From positions 1 to 64,000 of the forward strand of contig JAFTVY010000055.1 in NCBI GenBank assembly GCA_017465545.1: a stretch of 64,000 bases of DNA. Direction: 5' to 3'. Both the position numbers and the translations under genes were made by a program. This stretch comes from Ruminiclostridium sp. (GTDB lineage Bacteria > Bacillota > Clostridia > Oscillospirales > Ruminococcaceae). Each line of letters starts with the position of its first letter. Within the stretch, counting starts at the first letter, position 1. The notes under the pieces are model-generated. The model saw only the letters and a program-made list of their open reading frames with translations. It searched no databases and was not told where the DNA came from. This document shows positions 1 to 8,423 of this stretch, piece by piece.

Positions 1-480
1 GTACCATTTTCTTCTTCAGATAATATCGAAGAAATTTACGAAAGAAACGTAGAAACGATCTATCGTATCTGCTATATTTATCTGAAAAACGTCCAGGACA
101 CGCAGGATGCAGTTCAGGACACGTTTTTAAAACTGATTGAAAAGAACGTCACGTTTGCTTCGGAGGAACACGAAAAATACTGGCTTATAAAGGTCAGCGT
201 CAACATCTGCAAAAATATGCTTTCCCATTGGAGCAGAAAAAACGTTGAAATTGAAAAAGCCGATGTGCCTTATATAAGCAAGGAAACAAGTGACGTCATC
301 GAACAAATCTCCAAATTACCCGAAAAGCTCAAAATTGTTGTTTATCTTCATTATTATGACGGATATACAAGCGAAGAAATCGGGAAAATGCTACATATCA
401 CAGCATCCGGGGTAAGAAACAGATTACAGAGAGCCAAGGCTATGCTGAAAAACATCATTGAGGAAGAAAGGAAGGGTTGA
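1..480 (+). CDS. ECF-type RNA polymerase sigma factor (5' end outside window)
   Basis: The reading frame is open from base 1, so the start lies upstream of the window; 159 residues are visible. The N-terminal part (IYERNVETIYRICYIYLKN, then QDAVQDTFLKL) matches sigma-70 region 2, which binds core polymerase and the -10 element. The C-terminal part (LPEKLKIVVYLHYYDGYTSE, EIGKMLHITASGVRNRLQRA) is a typical region 4 helix-turn-helix for the -35 element. Region 3 is absent, as in the ECF group. The gene ends 1 bp before a membrane-protein gene, the usual sigma/anti-sigma arrangement, so it probably responds to an envelope or extracellular signal. The promoters it uses cannot be read from this window. 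Confidence 0.93.
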   Translation, partial: VPFSSSDNIEEIYERNVETIYRICYIYLKNVQDTQDAVQDTFLKLIEKNVTFASEEHEKYWLIKVSVNICKNMLSHWSRKNVEIEKADVPYISKETSDVIEQISKLPEKLKIVVYLHYYDGYTSEEIGKMLHITASGVRNRLQRAKAMLKNIIEEERKG

Positions 481-481
481 T

Positions 482-2230
482 ATGTCGATTAAAAAAGCGT
501 TTGATGAAATTACACCTACAAGCATTCAGAAAACCGAAATGCTGAATACTATCAAAAACGGCACAGATAAAGCATTGACAAAGCAACGCCGTAATAAATT
601 CGTAAACCGCTTATGTGTTGTCGGTGCCGCTTGTTTATCGGTTTTCGTTTGTGTAATTGCACTTTCCGTTTTTATAAACAGTACGGGTAAGCCTATATCT
701 GTAAGCGGAGACAGAAACTCCACTATAGGATTTAACAGTAACGTAAATGATTCAGGCTCACATGCTGATGAATCTTCGTTTGACGAATCCGGTGAGTCAC
801 AAAACGATATTTATTCCGATCCCGTTTCTTCTGACGAATCAGATATATCATCTGTTCCCGAAACTACAACTACAGAAAATTCAGAAACCGAGCCACCTGA
901 AACAGTTATTACAGATCCTCCTGCTCCTGTAATAGAATATGCAGAAAATATAACGCTTAAATTCATCGGAGACGCCTCATTTACACAAAAAGGAATGCTC
1001 TATCTTATCGCTGTAGATGAAGATTTCCCCGATAATGATGAGATTCTTGACGTGACAGGCAGAATGCCTGCCGAAGAGTTTTATATAAATACTGAGCAGG
1101 ACGGAACAAAGATTCTTGATAGCCTTCAGTGTGGAGTTTACGTGGTGATGGGTCCCTGGTTCAGTACAACAGGTGCTCTCGGTTTTACGTCGGTAAAAAT
1201 AGACGTAAGCATGAGCGATACTACTGTAGAAATTGACCTTAACACACCCGATATTGCACCCGAAAAGGTTAACAACGGGCAGGATAATTCAAAAAGAGAT
1301 CTTACACTTGCTGATATTGAAGCGATTCGTGAAAAAAATAAAGAAGAAGTAATTTGCGACGGAAAAAAATATATTCCCGTCGATACGATAGCCGCAGTAT
1401 GTGATTATGATTCATTGCCGGAAGCTAGAAATTATTTATCTCAAAGGTGGCATCACCCCTATACGCCAAACTTTGACGATATAACAGGTGCGTTACTTGA
1501 TGAACAGCATACTAAAGATTTTAGTATTAGTCTGTTTTCAGTTTCACAATATCTTGATAGTGGTTATCTCGGCAAAGAGCTTTATTTTATGTTTGTTAAT
1601 GGTAAAATATATGATAGTGAGCGGTTCAGCCAAATTGCTGTTATCAGACTTGTGCATATACCTAACACATACACAGATCCATACAACGATTGTTGTTATA
1701 GCTATAGAATATGTATTGATTCTGAAGTTCTTGGTGAATGCAGAGAAATATATTGTGGTATGGATATTTATAATAATGATAATTATGTTGACAGTTTACA
1801 GAATTATGAAGCTATTATAAAAACTTCAAGTCAGTTTAAAGATGATAGCGGCAAAATGATAACGGATAAAAAAGTTATATTCCGTGCAATTAATGGTATA
1901 GATTATTACGACTACACTGTTAACAATAAAAAACCATTCCTTAGAATCAGAAATAGCTGTATTGTTGTTGACGTTGACGGTGATGGATATATGACTGTAA
2001 ATCGGGATCAATATACATATCTTACTGATTTTTATCTTGCTGTACTGTCACGTGAAGATGCTATAAAGATGGGCGGTTATCCTATTTATCGACTTTGCGA
2101 CGAATTTGTTTTTGAATATATGTTAACTATACCATACGAGCAGTTTCCGGACTTATGTGATGATCTTTCGGAAGCTGATAAGGAACAACTTGCGTATTAT
2201 GGGGATTATGAATACCCCAATGCTGAATAA
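482..2230 (+). CDS. Single-pass membrane protein, probable anti-sigma/sensor partner of the ECF sigma factor
   Basis: The ATG at 482 is preferred over an in-frame codon at 458 because GGAAGG sits just upstream and 458 lies inside the sigma gene. The product is 582 aa: about 43 cytoplasmic residues rich in Lys/Arg, one membrane helix (about 44-65), a Ser/Thr/Glu/Pro linker (about 75-160) and a large outside part of about 420 residues. I recognise no enzymatic domain. Position behind an ECF sigma gene and the N-in topology suggest that the short N-terminus holds the sigma factor (inference); no HxxxCxxC zinc anti-sigma motif is visible. The distal half, from about base 1440, is more AT-rich and uses different synonymous codons, which may mark a separately acquired domain. 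Confidence 0.8.
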   Translation: MSIKKAFDEITPTSIQKTEMLNTIKNGTDKALTKQRRNKFVNRLCVVGAACLSVFVCVIALSVFINSTGKPISVSGDRNSTIGFNSNVNDSGSHADESSFDESGESQNDIYSDPVSSDESDISSVPETTTTENSETEPPETVITDPPAPVIEYAENITLKFIGDASFTQKGMLYLIAVDEDFPDNDEILDVTGRMPAEEFYINTEQDGTKILDSLQCGVYVVMGPWFSTTGALGFTSVKIDVSMSDTTVEIDLNTPDIAPEKVNNGQDNSKRDLTLADIEAIREKNKEEVICDGKKYIPVDTIAAVCDYDSLPEARNYLSQRWHHPYTPNFDDITGALLDEQHTKDFSISLFSVSQYLDSGYLGKELYFMFVNGKIYDSERFSQIAVIRLVHIPNTYTDPYNDCCYSYRICIDSEVLGECREIYCGMDIYNNDNYVDSLQNYEAIIKTSSQFKDDSGKMITDKKVIFRAINGIDYYDYTVNNKKPFLRIRNSCIVVDVDGDGYMTVNRDQYTYLTDFYLAVLSREDAIKMGGYPIYRLCDEFVFEYMLTIPYEQFPDLCDDLSEADKEQLAYYGDYEYPNAE

Positions 2231-2241
2231 ATGATAAAAAT

Positions 2242-2274
2242 AAGGCAGGCCTACTCTTTCGGTAAGTCTGCCTT
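2242..2274. terminator. Bidirectional intrinsic terminator
   Basis: AAGGCAG and CTGCCTT arms enclose a partly paired loop between two convergent genes, with short T/A runs on both sides. Confidence 0.7.
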
Positions 2275-2283
2275 TAAAATTAT

Positions 2284-2823
2284 TTAGTTGATTTTATTAC
2301 AAAATTCTATAATTTCTTTTTCTTTCTGCTGAGCGTCTTCCTTGTTTTCTACTGAACATAAACCTAAGCTTCCGCAACATTCTATTTCCAGATGACCGTA
2401 GAAATGTTCTATACTGGAAATAACTCTTTCGCATTCCTTCATATTTGGTCCTGTTCTGAGAGCTATAGAATAACCCTTTTTTCCATTACTGATTGCAGCG
2501 TAAGGTTCGTGGGTGTTGCACCAAGGAGTACATCTATCGATAAAAACTTTAAACTGTCCGGGAATATCAGCCCAATAAGATGGCGCTACTGAAATAATAA
2601 CATCCGCCCATTCATAAAGAGATATTATCTTGCTTACATCATCATTTATAATGCATTTTGCAGTTTTGTGACAGCTTCTGCATCCTTTACAAAAGGATAT
2701 GTTAAAATCATCAATACAAGTAGTTTTTACGTTATCAGATTTAAAATATTCGGATACGATTTTGGTTATTTCTGCAGTCGCACCATTTCTGACAGGACTA
2801 CAATTCATTACAAGTATTTTCAT
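2284..2823 (-). CDS. NAD(P)H-dependent FMN oxidoreductase / iron-sulfur flavoprotein-like
   Basis: A 179-aa flavodoxin-fold protein. The N-terminus MKILVMNCSPVRNGATAEI is the FMN phosphate-binding strand-loop of the NADPH-dependent FMN reductase family. A Cys cluster CKGCRSCHKTAKC (about residues 45-57) is the compact motif of the iron-sulfur flavoprotein subgroup, which passes electrons between flavin and small acceptors. The substrate is unknown. Its start overlaps the stop of the upstream acetyltransferase by 4 bp, so the two are probably translationally coupled at the 3' end of the ABC/two-component operon. Confidence 0.85.
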   Translation of the reverse strand: MKILVMNCSPVRNGATAEITKIVSEYFKSDNVKTTCIDDFNISFCKGCRSCHKTAKCIINDDVSKIISLYEWADVIISVAPSYWADIPGQFKVFIDRCTPWCNTHEPYAAISNGKKGYSIALRTGPNMKECERVISSIEHFYGHLEIECCGSLGLCSVENKEDAQQKEKEIIEFCNKIN

Positions 2824-3278
2824 TTAACACACTCCTTCACCATCACGTCATAACACAGATAATCGCCGTTATCAGTAAGAATCTTGTTATAGCTTATTTC
2901 CTTATACCCTCTTTTCAGATAAATGCTTTTTGCGGGTAATGAGGCGTCTATAACGATTTCGCTGTACTCTTCCCTTACCTTATTTTCTGCAAAATCCAGC
3001 AGTTCCCTGCCGTACCCTTTCTTCTGATGCTGTGGCGATACGAATAACCGCAATATTTCGTTATCCCTTATAGTTACAGTTCCTATAGTCTCATTATCTG
3101 CAATGCAAAGAAAGACTATTTTATTCTCTATATCCTTTTCTATTCTTTCCCTGATGTGATGCTTTTTGAAGAAATCCACCGCACCTGCAGGATAATAGCT
3201 GGGATAAACCGCATCAATAGTTTGCTGGGTTATATCAAAAACTGTGTCCGTGTCTTTTAAAGTAGCAGGCTTTATCAA
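2820..3278 (-). CDS. GNAT family N-acetyltransferase
   Basis: A 152-aa single-domain protein with the GNAT acetyl-CoA signature LRLFVSPQHQKKGYGRELLD (motif A, Q/R-x-x-G-x-G/A) near residues 78-97, followed by IYLKRGYKEI. It would transfer an acetyl group from acetyl-CoA to an unidentified amine. It lies 4 bp after the response-regulator gene and overlaps the next gene, so it is probably co-transcribed with the exporter and two-component system. A role in modifying the exported compound is possible but speculative. Confidence 0.85.
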   Translation of the reverse strand: MIKPATLKDTDTVFDITQQTIDAVYPSYYPAGAVDFFKKHHIRERIEKDIENKIVFLCIADNETIGTVTIRDNEILRLFVSPQHQKKGYGRELLDFAENKVREEYSEIVIDASLPAKSIYLKRGYKEISYNKILTDNGDYLCYDVMVKECVK

Positions 3279-3282
3279 AATA

Positions 3283-3900
3283 TCACCCCTTCAGATATTT
3301 AACTGCAATCTGTGTTCTGTGTTCAAGTCCTGTTTTTTCCAGTATAACGCTTATATAATTTCTTACAGTACCGTTGGATAAAAATAGCTTATCGGCAATC
3401 TCCTGATTGGAAAGTCCTTCGGCGATCAGCTTTACAACGTCAAGCTCCCTTTCGGATAAAAGCTCAAAAATAGCGCTGCTTCCTGAATTCTTTACCGCTG
3501 ATTCTCTGATATACTGCAGTATATCCTCCTGAAATACGGTTCCGCCCGTGTATACAGTTCTTATAGCATTGAAGATGCCGTCTGTAGGCGTATTCTTTAG
3601 TATGTAACCGCTGACGCCCACTTTAAGTGCTCTGTATATAAGCTCCTGCTCATCAAAGGTAGTGAGTAAAAGCGGCTTACAGAGATTCTCCTTCAGCATT
3701 ATTTCTGCGGCTTCGATTCCGTCCATCTCAGGCATTCGGATATCAAGAAGTGCAATATCTATTTCGTTTTCTCTGCAGAGCTTTACAGCTTCTTTTCCGT
3801 TACTGCCTATACCGATTATCTCAAAATCAGGCTGTGAGGAAATTATCAGCTTCAGTCCCTCTCTTATAAGTGCATCATCATCGCAAAGTATCAGCTTCAT
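3283..3900 (-). CDS. NarL/FixJ-family response regulator (LnrK/YfiK-like)
   Basis: A 205-aa two-domain regulator. The receiver domain shows the acidic pocket CDDD (6-9), the phospho-acceptor Asp53 (IALLDIRMPEMDG) and the conserved Lys102 (YILKNTP). The C-terminal LuxR-type helix-turn-helix is LLSERELDVVKLIAEGLSNQ followed by EIADKLFLSNGTVRNYISV. It lies directly downstream of its sensor kinase. By analogy with the B. subtilis linearmycin system LnrJK-LnrLMN (family knowledge), it should activate the adjacent exporter genes. A 22-bp palindrome at 8302-8323 in the operon promoter is a candidate binding site. Confidence 0.93.
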   Translation of the reverse strand: MKLILCDDDALIREGLKLIISSQPDFEIIGIGSNGKEAVKLCRENEIDIALLDIRMPEMDGIEAAEIMLKENLCKPLLLTTFDEQELIYRALKVGVSGYILKNTPTDGIFNAIRTVYTGGTVFQEDILQYIRESAVKNSGSSAIFELLSERELDVVKLIAEGLSNQEIADKLFLSNGTVRNYISVILEKTGLEHRTQIAVKYLKG

Positions 3901-3917
3901 AATTAAAAAAATCTCCC

Positions 3918-5033
3918 TTAAAGTTTAAAAAGATTCACCGTGTGGAATCCGTCGTCCCTTTGTAAAAACAGACATTTTCCGTTTGCCTGCTCCGTTCTTT
4001 CTTCTATTGCGGTAAGTCCCATTCCCTTGACAAACTTACCCGTATTTTTGCCGTTATCGTAAAATTCAGCTCTCACCAGCTTGTTCATAACTGCAATTTT
4101 TAATGAAAATTTATTGCTGTCCGAGTGCTTTAGGGTATTTGTTATGCATTCCGTAAGATTATCCTTTATGCATTTCCATATGGTAAAAGGTATAGAATCG
4201 GTATCACCCTCTATGTAAAGATTGGTTTCAAAGTTATACTCAGCCTTGGTTTTGTCAAGTATCTCTTTTATTTCCGCCATACCCACAGATTTTACGTCAG
4301 GTCTTTCCTGACGTAGTGACGTTCTGATAGAGTCAACACCGCTACGCAGATTTTCAGTAGCTGTTTCTATACATTTTTCCGCTTGCTCGGGATTTGTCTT
4401 TATACTAAGCTTTGCCGCCTCAAGTAGCAGAATACTGCCTGAAATTCCGTGTCCTAACTGATCGTGTATTCTGACGGAAAAACGGCTTCTTTCTTCAAGG
4501 GCAGCAGTATCCTTTACCGTCTTGGTATAGGCTACAAGATTATTTATCTTTTCCTTTTGTGCGGCTATTTCCTTTCTGCTGTCTCTAAGTGTTTCTCTTG
4601 TATTTTCAAGTATCTGATATACCACTCTTGAAAAGATAAGAAAAGCGCAGAGAATAACTGACAGAGCGATATCAATAGGTTCAGGAGATAAAATAAATAA
4701 AATTATAGCAATAAAGATTCCCGACAAATGATAGAAATACTTTCCTTCCGTTAGGTATTCAATCATTTCTATGACAGTAAACAGCATAACGTATACGTAG
4801 CTATTTACACCTGTTACGAATATAAAGAAAAGCGACAAAGCGTTTAAACAAAGCGTCAGCTTCTTGTACGGCTTCTTTCTTGACATAAGCAGATAATCTA
4901 TCAGAAAAAAGCAGGAAAAGGCGAGTACGGGTATAACCGTATCGCCTGACATCATCTTATCCGATATAGTAACAAGTGTTGCCGCAATAAGTGATATTAC
5001 CTTTGCGAGCTGGTAAAATAGCGGTAAAGACAT
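3918..5033 (-). CDS. HisKA_3 sensor histidine kinase (LnrJ/DesK-like)
   Basis: The start is the ATG at 5033, which follows AAAAAGGAGAAAAG; the frame is open further upstream but that part overlaps the permease gene. The product is 371 aa. Four or five hydrophobic helices occupy about residues 10-138, with almost no outside sensor domain, followed by a coiled-coil linker (about 140-178). The dimerisation/phosphoacceptor motif is RSRFSVRIHDQLGHG with His190. The N-box (DNLTECITNTLKHS), G1 (FYDNGKN) and G2 (GMGLTAIEERTE) of the ATPase domain are all present. Such intramembrane-sensing kinases typically detect membrane-active compounds or the transporter itself. Confidence 0.93.
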   Translation of the reverse strand: MSLPLFYQLAKVISLIAATLVTISDKMMSGDTVIPVLAFSCFFLIDYLLMSRKKPYKKLTLCLNALSLFFIFVTGVNSYVYVMLFTVIEMIEYLTEGKYFYHLSGIFIAIILFILSPEPIDIALSVILCAFLIFSRVVYQILENTRETLRDSRKEIAAQKEKINNLVAYTKTVKDTAALEERSRFSVRIHDQLGHGISGSILLLEAAKLSIKTNPEQAEKCIETATENLRSGVDSIRTSLRQERPDVKSVGMAEIKEILDKTKAEYNFETNLYIEGDTDSIPFTIWKCIKDNLTECITNTLKHSDSNKFSLKIAVMNKLVRAEFYDNGKNTGKFVKGMGLTAIEERTEQANGKCLFLQRDDGFHTVNLFKL

Positions 5034-5046
5034 CTTTTCTCCTTTT

Positions 5047-6171
5047 TTATTTTGCTCTCTTTGAGAATACAACCGCAGAAGCGAGGAATAAAAGCGCTGT
5101 GTAAAGAGCAAGTATCGTTATGTTTATAAGGGGGTTTGCCGTACTTCCGCCGACTAAATCCGTAAACCAGAACTGAGGCGTAAGCATTGAAAGGTATTTG
5201 AGAGGGCCTGCACTTTCCGTAATTGGGAAGAATGCGCCGCCGAGTATTGAGCCAAGGCCTGCTATACAACCTGAAAGCATAAATATTGTAGATTTTTCAT
5301 TAACAAGTAACGCTATAAAGATTGCAAGCGCTGTGGAAATAAGTGCAAAGAGCACGTTTGCAATAAGAACGTAAGGTATGCTGAAGGTGATTTCCGCACC
5401 TGAAATTATAAGGAATAATAAAACGGGTAACATTACAAGCAGAGATGAAATTGAGGATGCCATTGACGTACCTATAATGTACTGCATACCCGTTACAGAA
5501 GAGGCTCTCATTCTGTTATAGGTACCGTAGCTCTTGTCATCCATTACGGCAAGAGTTACAAAGATTCCTACACCATACACAAGCATTGTAAGAAAGCCTG
5601 ATGAGAAGTAATAGCCCGCCTGCACGTAAAGGGCTTCTCTTGAAGAAACAACCGCACTTTCTGTTGTAAGCTCTGCACCGTCTTCGGTGGATAATATCTT
5701 TAAAAGCATATCCTTATCCCCTTTTGCGGCTACGGACGCTGTTTCGGCACTACGCATAAAGCCGTCGATATAAACGCTTACGTAAGCGGCATTTTCATAG
5801 TCGTCAAGAGTTGTGCTGATTATCTTTTTGATATTACCGTCAAGTACGCTTTGCTGAAAGCCTTCAGGTATCTCTATTATAGCAGAAATATCGGTATTAA
5901 TCAACATATCATTGTATTTTTCTGCTTTGGATTCATCAACGATATTCATATTTACTTTATTACTAAAGTAATTCTTTATACATTCCGAAAGCTCCGATTT
6001 ATCATTATCGATCACGGCAATATCAATCTTTTCACTTGCCATAAAAACGTCTGCAGTTCCTCTTCCGGGAAAATATAAAGCTACTCCTGCAATACCACAT
6101 ATAAGAGCTAATATTATAGCTATTTTAAGCCTGCGGAGTGTTCCGCAGAAAATTTTAACTATATTGTTCAT
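5047..6171 (-). CDS. ABC-2 type exporter permease (second subunit, LnrN-like)
   Basis: A 374-aa permease with the ABC2_membrane_3 layout: one N-terminal membrane helix (about 15-34), a large outside loop (about 40-185) and a C-terminal bundle of five to six helices. The sequence between helices, YGTYNRMRASSVTGMQYIIG, is the typical coupling-helix region before TM3. With the preceding permease and the ATPase it forms a complete exporter. It ends 13 bp before the kinase gene, supporting a single operon of exporter plus two-component system. Confidence 0.9.
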   Translation of the reverse strand: MNNIVKIFCGTLRRLKIAIILALICGIAGVALYFPGRGTADVFMASEKIDIAVIDNDKSELSECIKNYFSNKVNMNIVDESKAEKYNDMLINTDISAIIEIPEGFQQSVLDGNIKKIISTTLDDYENAAYVSVYIDGFMRSAETASVAAKGDKDMLLKILSTEDGAELTTESAVVSSREALYVQAGYYFSSGFLTMLVYGVGIFVTLAVMDDKSYGTYNRMRASSVTGMQYIIGTSMASSISSLLVMLPVLLFLIISGAEITFSIPYVLIANVLFALISTALAIFIALLVNEKSTIFMLSGCIAGLGSILGGAFFPITESAGPLKYLSMLTPQFWFTDLVGGSTANPLINITILALYTALLFLASAVVFSKRAK

Positions 6172-6187
6172 ATTTATTTCCTTTCAG

Positions 6188-7288
6188 TTAAACTGCTTTT
6201 TTCTTTGCGAACACAGCCGCACCGATTATAGTAAGTATCACGAATATTGCAAGGCTTACAAGAGTAACAACTATCGCACCCGATCCGTCACCGAATAACG
6301 TGAGATCAAATGCCGCCTGCTGAATAAGATACGGTGGAAGACTTGTGCTGTAGCCTTCTATGAATATCTCCTTTGAGAAGGTACCTGAGAAAAAGAGCAT
6401 CTGCCAGCAGATAGGCATTAAAACTGACGCCGCAGGAATCTTCATAACAAGTCCTGCCACAGTACCTAAGGCTGTAGCGGCAAGCGAAACAGACAGTAAC
6501 ATCACTACCAGAAGAACGTTTCCGAGTATATCAGAACAATAATTTGCTCCGAAGAATACTACTGCAAAAATCATCGTTGCACCTACGGTAATCACCGACA
6601 TAGGTATAGAGCCTATCACCTTTCCGAAGAATACCGAAAGCTTTGGTGTTGTGGTTAAAAGAAGTCTTGAATAGGTATTCGCATTCTTTTCTTCCTTGAA
6701 CACTTCGCTCTGACCTGTGATACCGCTCATAAAAATCATCATTACGATAACGGAAACTGCGTAATAGTCAATCATGCTTCTTGTAACTCCGAGACCGTTC
6801 TGCTCAACGTAGGACGTTTCGGAAATATCCTTGCTGATAACATCCTGCAAAGCTGAAGGATTCACCATTGCGATATTCTTATAGGTATCAGCCATCGTAT
6901 TATAAGATCCAAGCATGGATTTAAGCGCTCTGTTGATTGTATCGTTATCACCGGTAAACATTTTAATATCGCTGCCGTGAAGCTCGATATAAGCGTTTAT
7001 TTCACCCTTATCGGTAAGTGATAAGGCGTTATCCTTATCAGACGTTTCTTCTGCCTTTACCATATCAATTCCCGTGATAAAGCTTTCAAAGGCTTCGGCA
7101 TTGTATTTATCCGTATCGGAAAGATTATACTGTATTTTTATATCTCCGATACTGTGATCTGATATATCGAGGCTCTGGAGCATCGTTCCGAGAACGTAAA
7201 TCAGAAGACACGGGAAAAATACCGTCATAAAGACTGCAACAGGACTTCTGAAATAGCCTTTCATTTCTTTTATTGCTACTTTAAGCAT
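6188..7288 (-). CDS. ABC-2 type exporter permease (first subunit, LnrM-like)
   Basis: A 366-aa paralogue of the following permease with the same topology: N-terminal helix (about 16-38), an extracytoplasmic domain to about residue 175, then five or six helices. FKEEKNANTYSRLLLTTTPK is the coupling region. Two different permeases with one ATPase implies a heterodimeric membrane part, as in LnrMN. It is 20 bp from the ATPase gene and 16 bp from the second permease, with purine-rich ribosome-binding sites between. Confidence 0.9.
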   Translation of the reverse strand: MLKVAIKEMKGYFRSPVAVFMTVFFPCLLIYVLGTMLQSLDISDHSIGDIKIQYNLSDTDKYNAEAFESFITGIDMVKAEETSDKDNALSLTDKGEINAYIELHGSDIKMFTGDNDTINRALKSMLGSYNTMADTYKNIAMVNPSALQDVISKDISETSYVEQNGLGVTRSMIDYYAVSVIVMMIFMSGITGQSEVFKEEKNANTYSRLLLTTTPKLSVFFGKVIGSIPMSVITVGATMIFAVVFFGANYCSDILGNVLLVVMLLSVSLAATALGTVAGLVMKIPAASVLMPICWQMLFFSGTFSKEIFIEGYSTSLPPYLIQQAAFDLTLFGDGSGAIVVTLVSLAIFVILTIIGAAVFAKKKAV

Positions 7289-7308
7289 AGTTTTATCCTT
7301 TCAATTCT

Positions 7309-8253
7309 TTATCTGATATCGTGACCTGTAAGAGCAAGGAATACAGCATCAAGGTCGGGAGTCTCGCAATTTACTGATATAAGCGGCAAACCGAACTTTC
7401 TTATCTCGTCAATGATGTAAGAAAAGTCATTTTCCGTAAGCTTTACGTCGATCTTAATGACATTTTCGTCAACACTTGCACCGTTTACACCGGGTAAAGC
7501 CGAAAGCGTGGTTGTAAGCTTGTTTACATCAAAATCGGCTGACCATTTTGTCTTTACTCTTATAGTCCTGCAATCGGTAATCATAGAAACAAGCTCCTGC
7601 TCCGTACCACTTGCAACAAGCTGACCGTGGTCTATTATCGCTATTCTGTCACAGATGGTTTCTACCTCGTGCATATAGTGTGACGTATAAATTACCGTAG
7701 CACCCTTTTCCTTTAAGGTAAGTATAGAATTCATTATATGCTCTCTTGACTGGGCGTCAACGCCTACCGTAGGCTCATCCATGACTATAAGCTTAGGATG
7801 ATGAGCTATTCCGCAGGCGATGTTGAGTCTTCTTTTCATACCGCCTGACATCTTCTTAGGTTTCATATCCACCTTGTCAGCAAGTCCCGTGAACTGTAAC
7901 GCCTTCATTGCACTTTCGTGAAGCTCTTTACCTTTCAGTCCGTAAAGGGATGCGAAAAACTTTACGTTTTCAAGCGCTGTAAGATAAGGATAAAGTGCGA
8001 TTTCCTGAGGTACAACACCTACAAGTCCACGAATCTGTGAACAATTCTTTACTATATCAAGTCCGCTTATCGTTACGCTTCCACCATTAAAATCATCAAG
8101 AGTAGTAATAACGTTTATAGTGGTTGATTTTCCTGCGCCGTTGGGACCGATAAGACCGAATATCTCACCTTCTTCTACTTCAAAGCTGAGATTATCAACC
8201 GCACAGAATTCACCGTAATTCTTTATTAGTTTTTTTACTTCTACAAAAGCCAT
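7309..8253 (-). CDS. ABC exporter ATP-binding protein (LnrL-like)
   Basis: A 314-aa ATPase with Walker A GPNGAGKST (about 37-45), signature KKMSGGMKRRLNIA, Walker B KLIVMDEPTVGVD and the switch His in VIYTSHY. The C-terminal extension of about 90 residues is typical of drug and lipid exporters of the DrrA/CcmA group. It is the first gene of a minus-strand operon continuing through two permeases, a kinase, a regulator, a GNAT and a flavoprotein. Export of a membrane-active antibiotic or lipid is likely; the substrate is unknown. Confidence 0.93.
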   Translation of the reverse strand: MAFVEVKKLIKNYGEFCAVDNLSFEVEEGEIFGLIGPNGAGKSTTINVITTLDDFNGGSVTISGLDIVKNCSQIRGLVGVVPQEIALYPYLTALENVKFFASLYGLKGKELHESAMKALQFTGLADKVDMKPKKMSGGMKRRLNIACGIAHHPKLIVMDEPTVGVDAQSREHIMNSILTLKEKGATVIYTSHYMHEVETICDRIAIIDHGQLVASGTEQELVSMITDCRTIRVKTKWSADFDVNKLTTTLSALPGVNGASVDENVIKIDVKLTENDFSYIIDEIRKFGLPLISVNCETPDLDAVFLALTGHDIR

Positions 8254-8295
8254 GATAAATTTCCTTTCTTAACTCCCTTTCGGGTTTCTGTCATT

Positions 8296-8324
8296 ATTTT
8301 AACACAAAAAAATTTCTTTGTGTA
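8296..8324 (-). promoter_or_regulatory. Promoter and palindromic operator of the ABC/two-component operon
   Basis: On the minus strand TACACA, a 17-bp spacer and TAAAAT precede the ATPase gene by about 43 bp. The spacer and -35 are filled by a 22-bp palindrome at 8302-8323 (ACACAAA and TTTGTGT outer arms around AAATTT, 20 of 22 positions symmetric). It is a candidate site for the operon's own response regulator or for a repressor. Confidence 0.6.
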
Positions 8325-8381
8325 GTTACAATTGAAATAACTTTGATATGACAAATGTAATATCCTTTTATGAAAAAAGCA

Positions 8382-8408
8382 AAAGCCAAGGGATACACCC
8401 CTGGCTTT
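8382..8408 (-). terminator. Intrinsic terminator after the 8424-9176 gene
   Basis: AAAGCCA and TGGCTTT arms with inner GGG/CCC pairing; on the minus strand the stem is followed by TTTTGCTTTTTTC. Confidence 0.8.
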
Positions 8409-8423
8409 CTACTCGATATTAAC

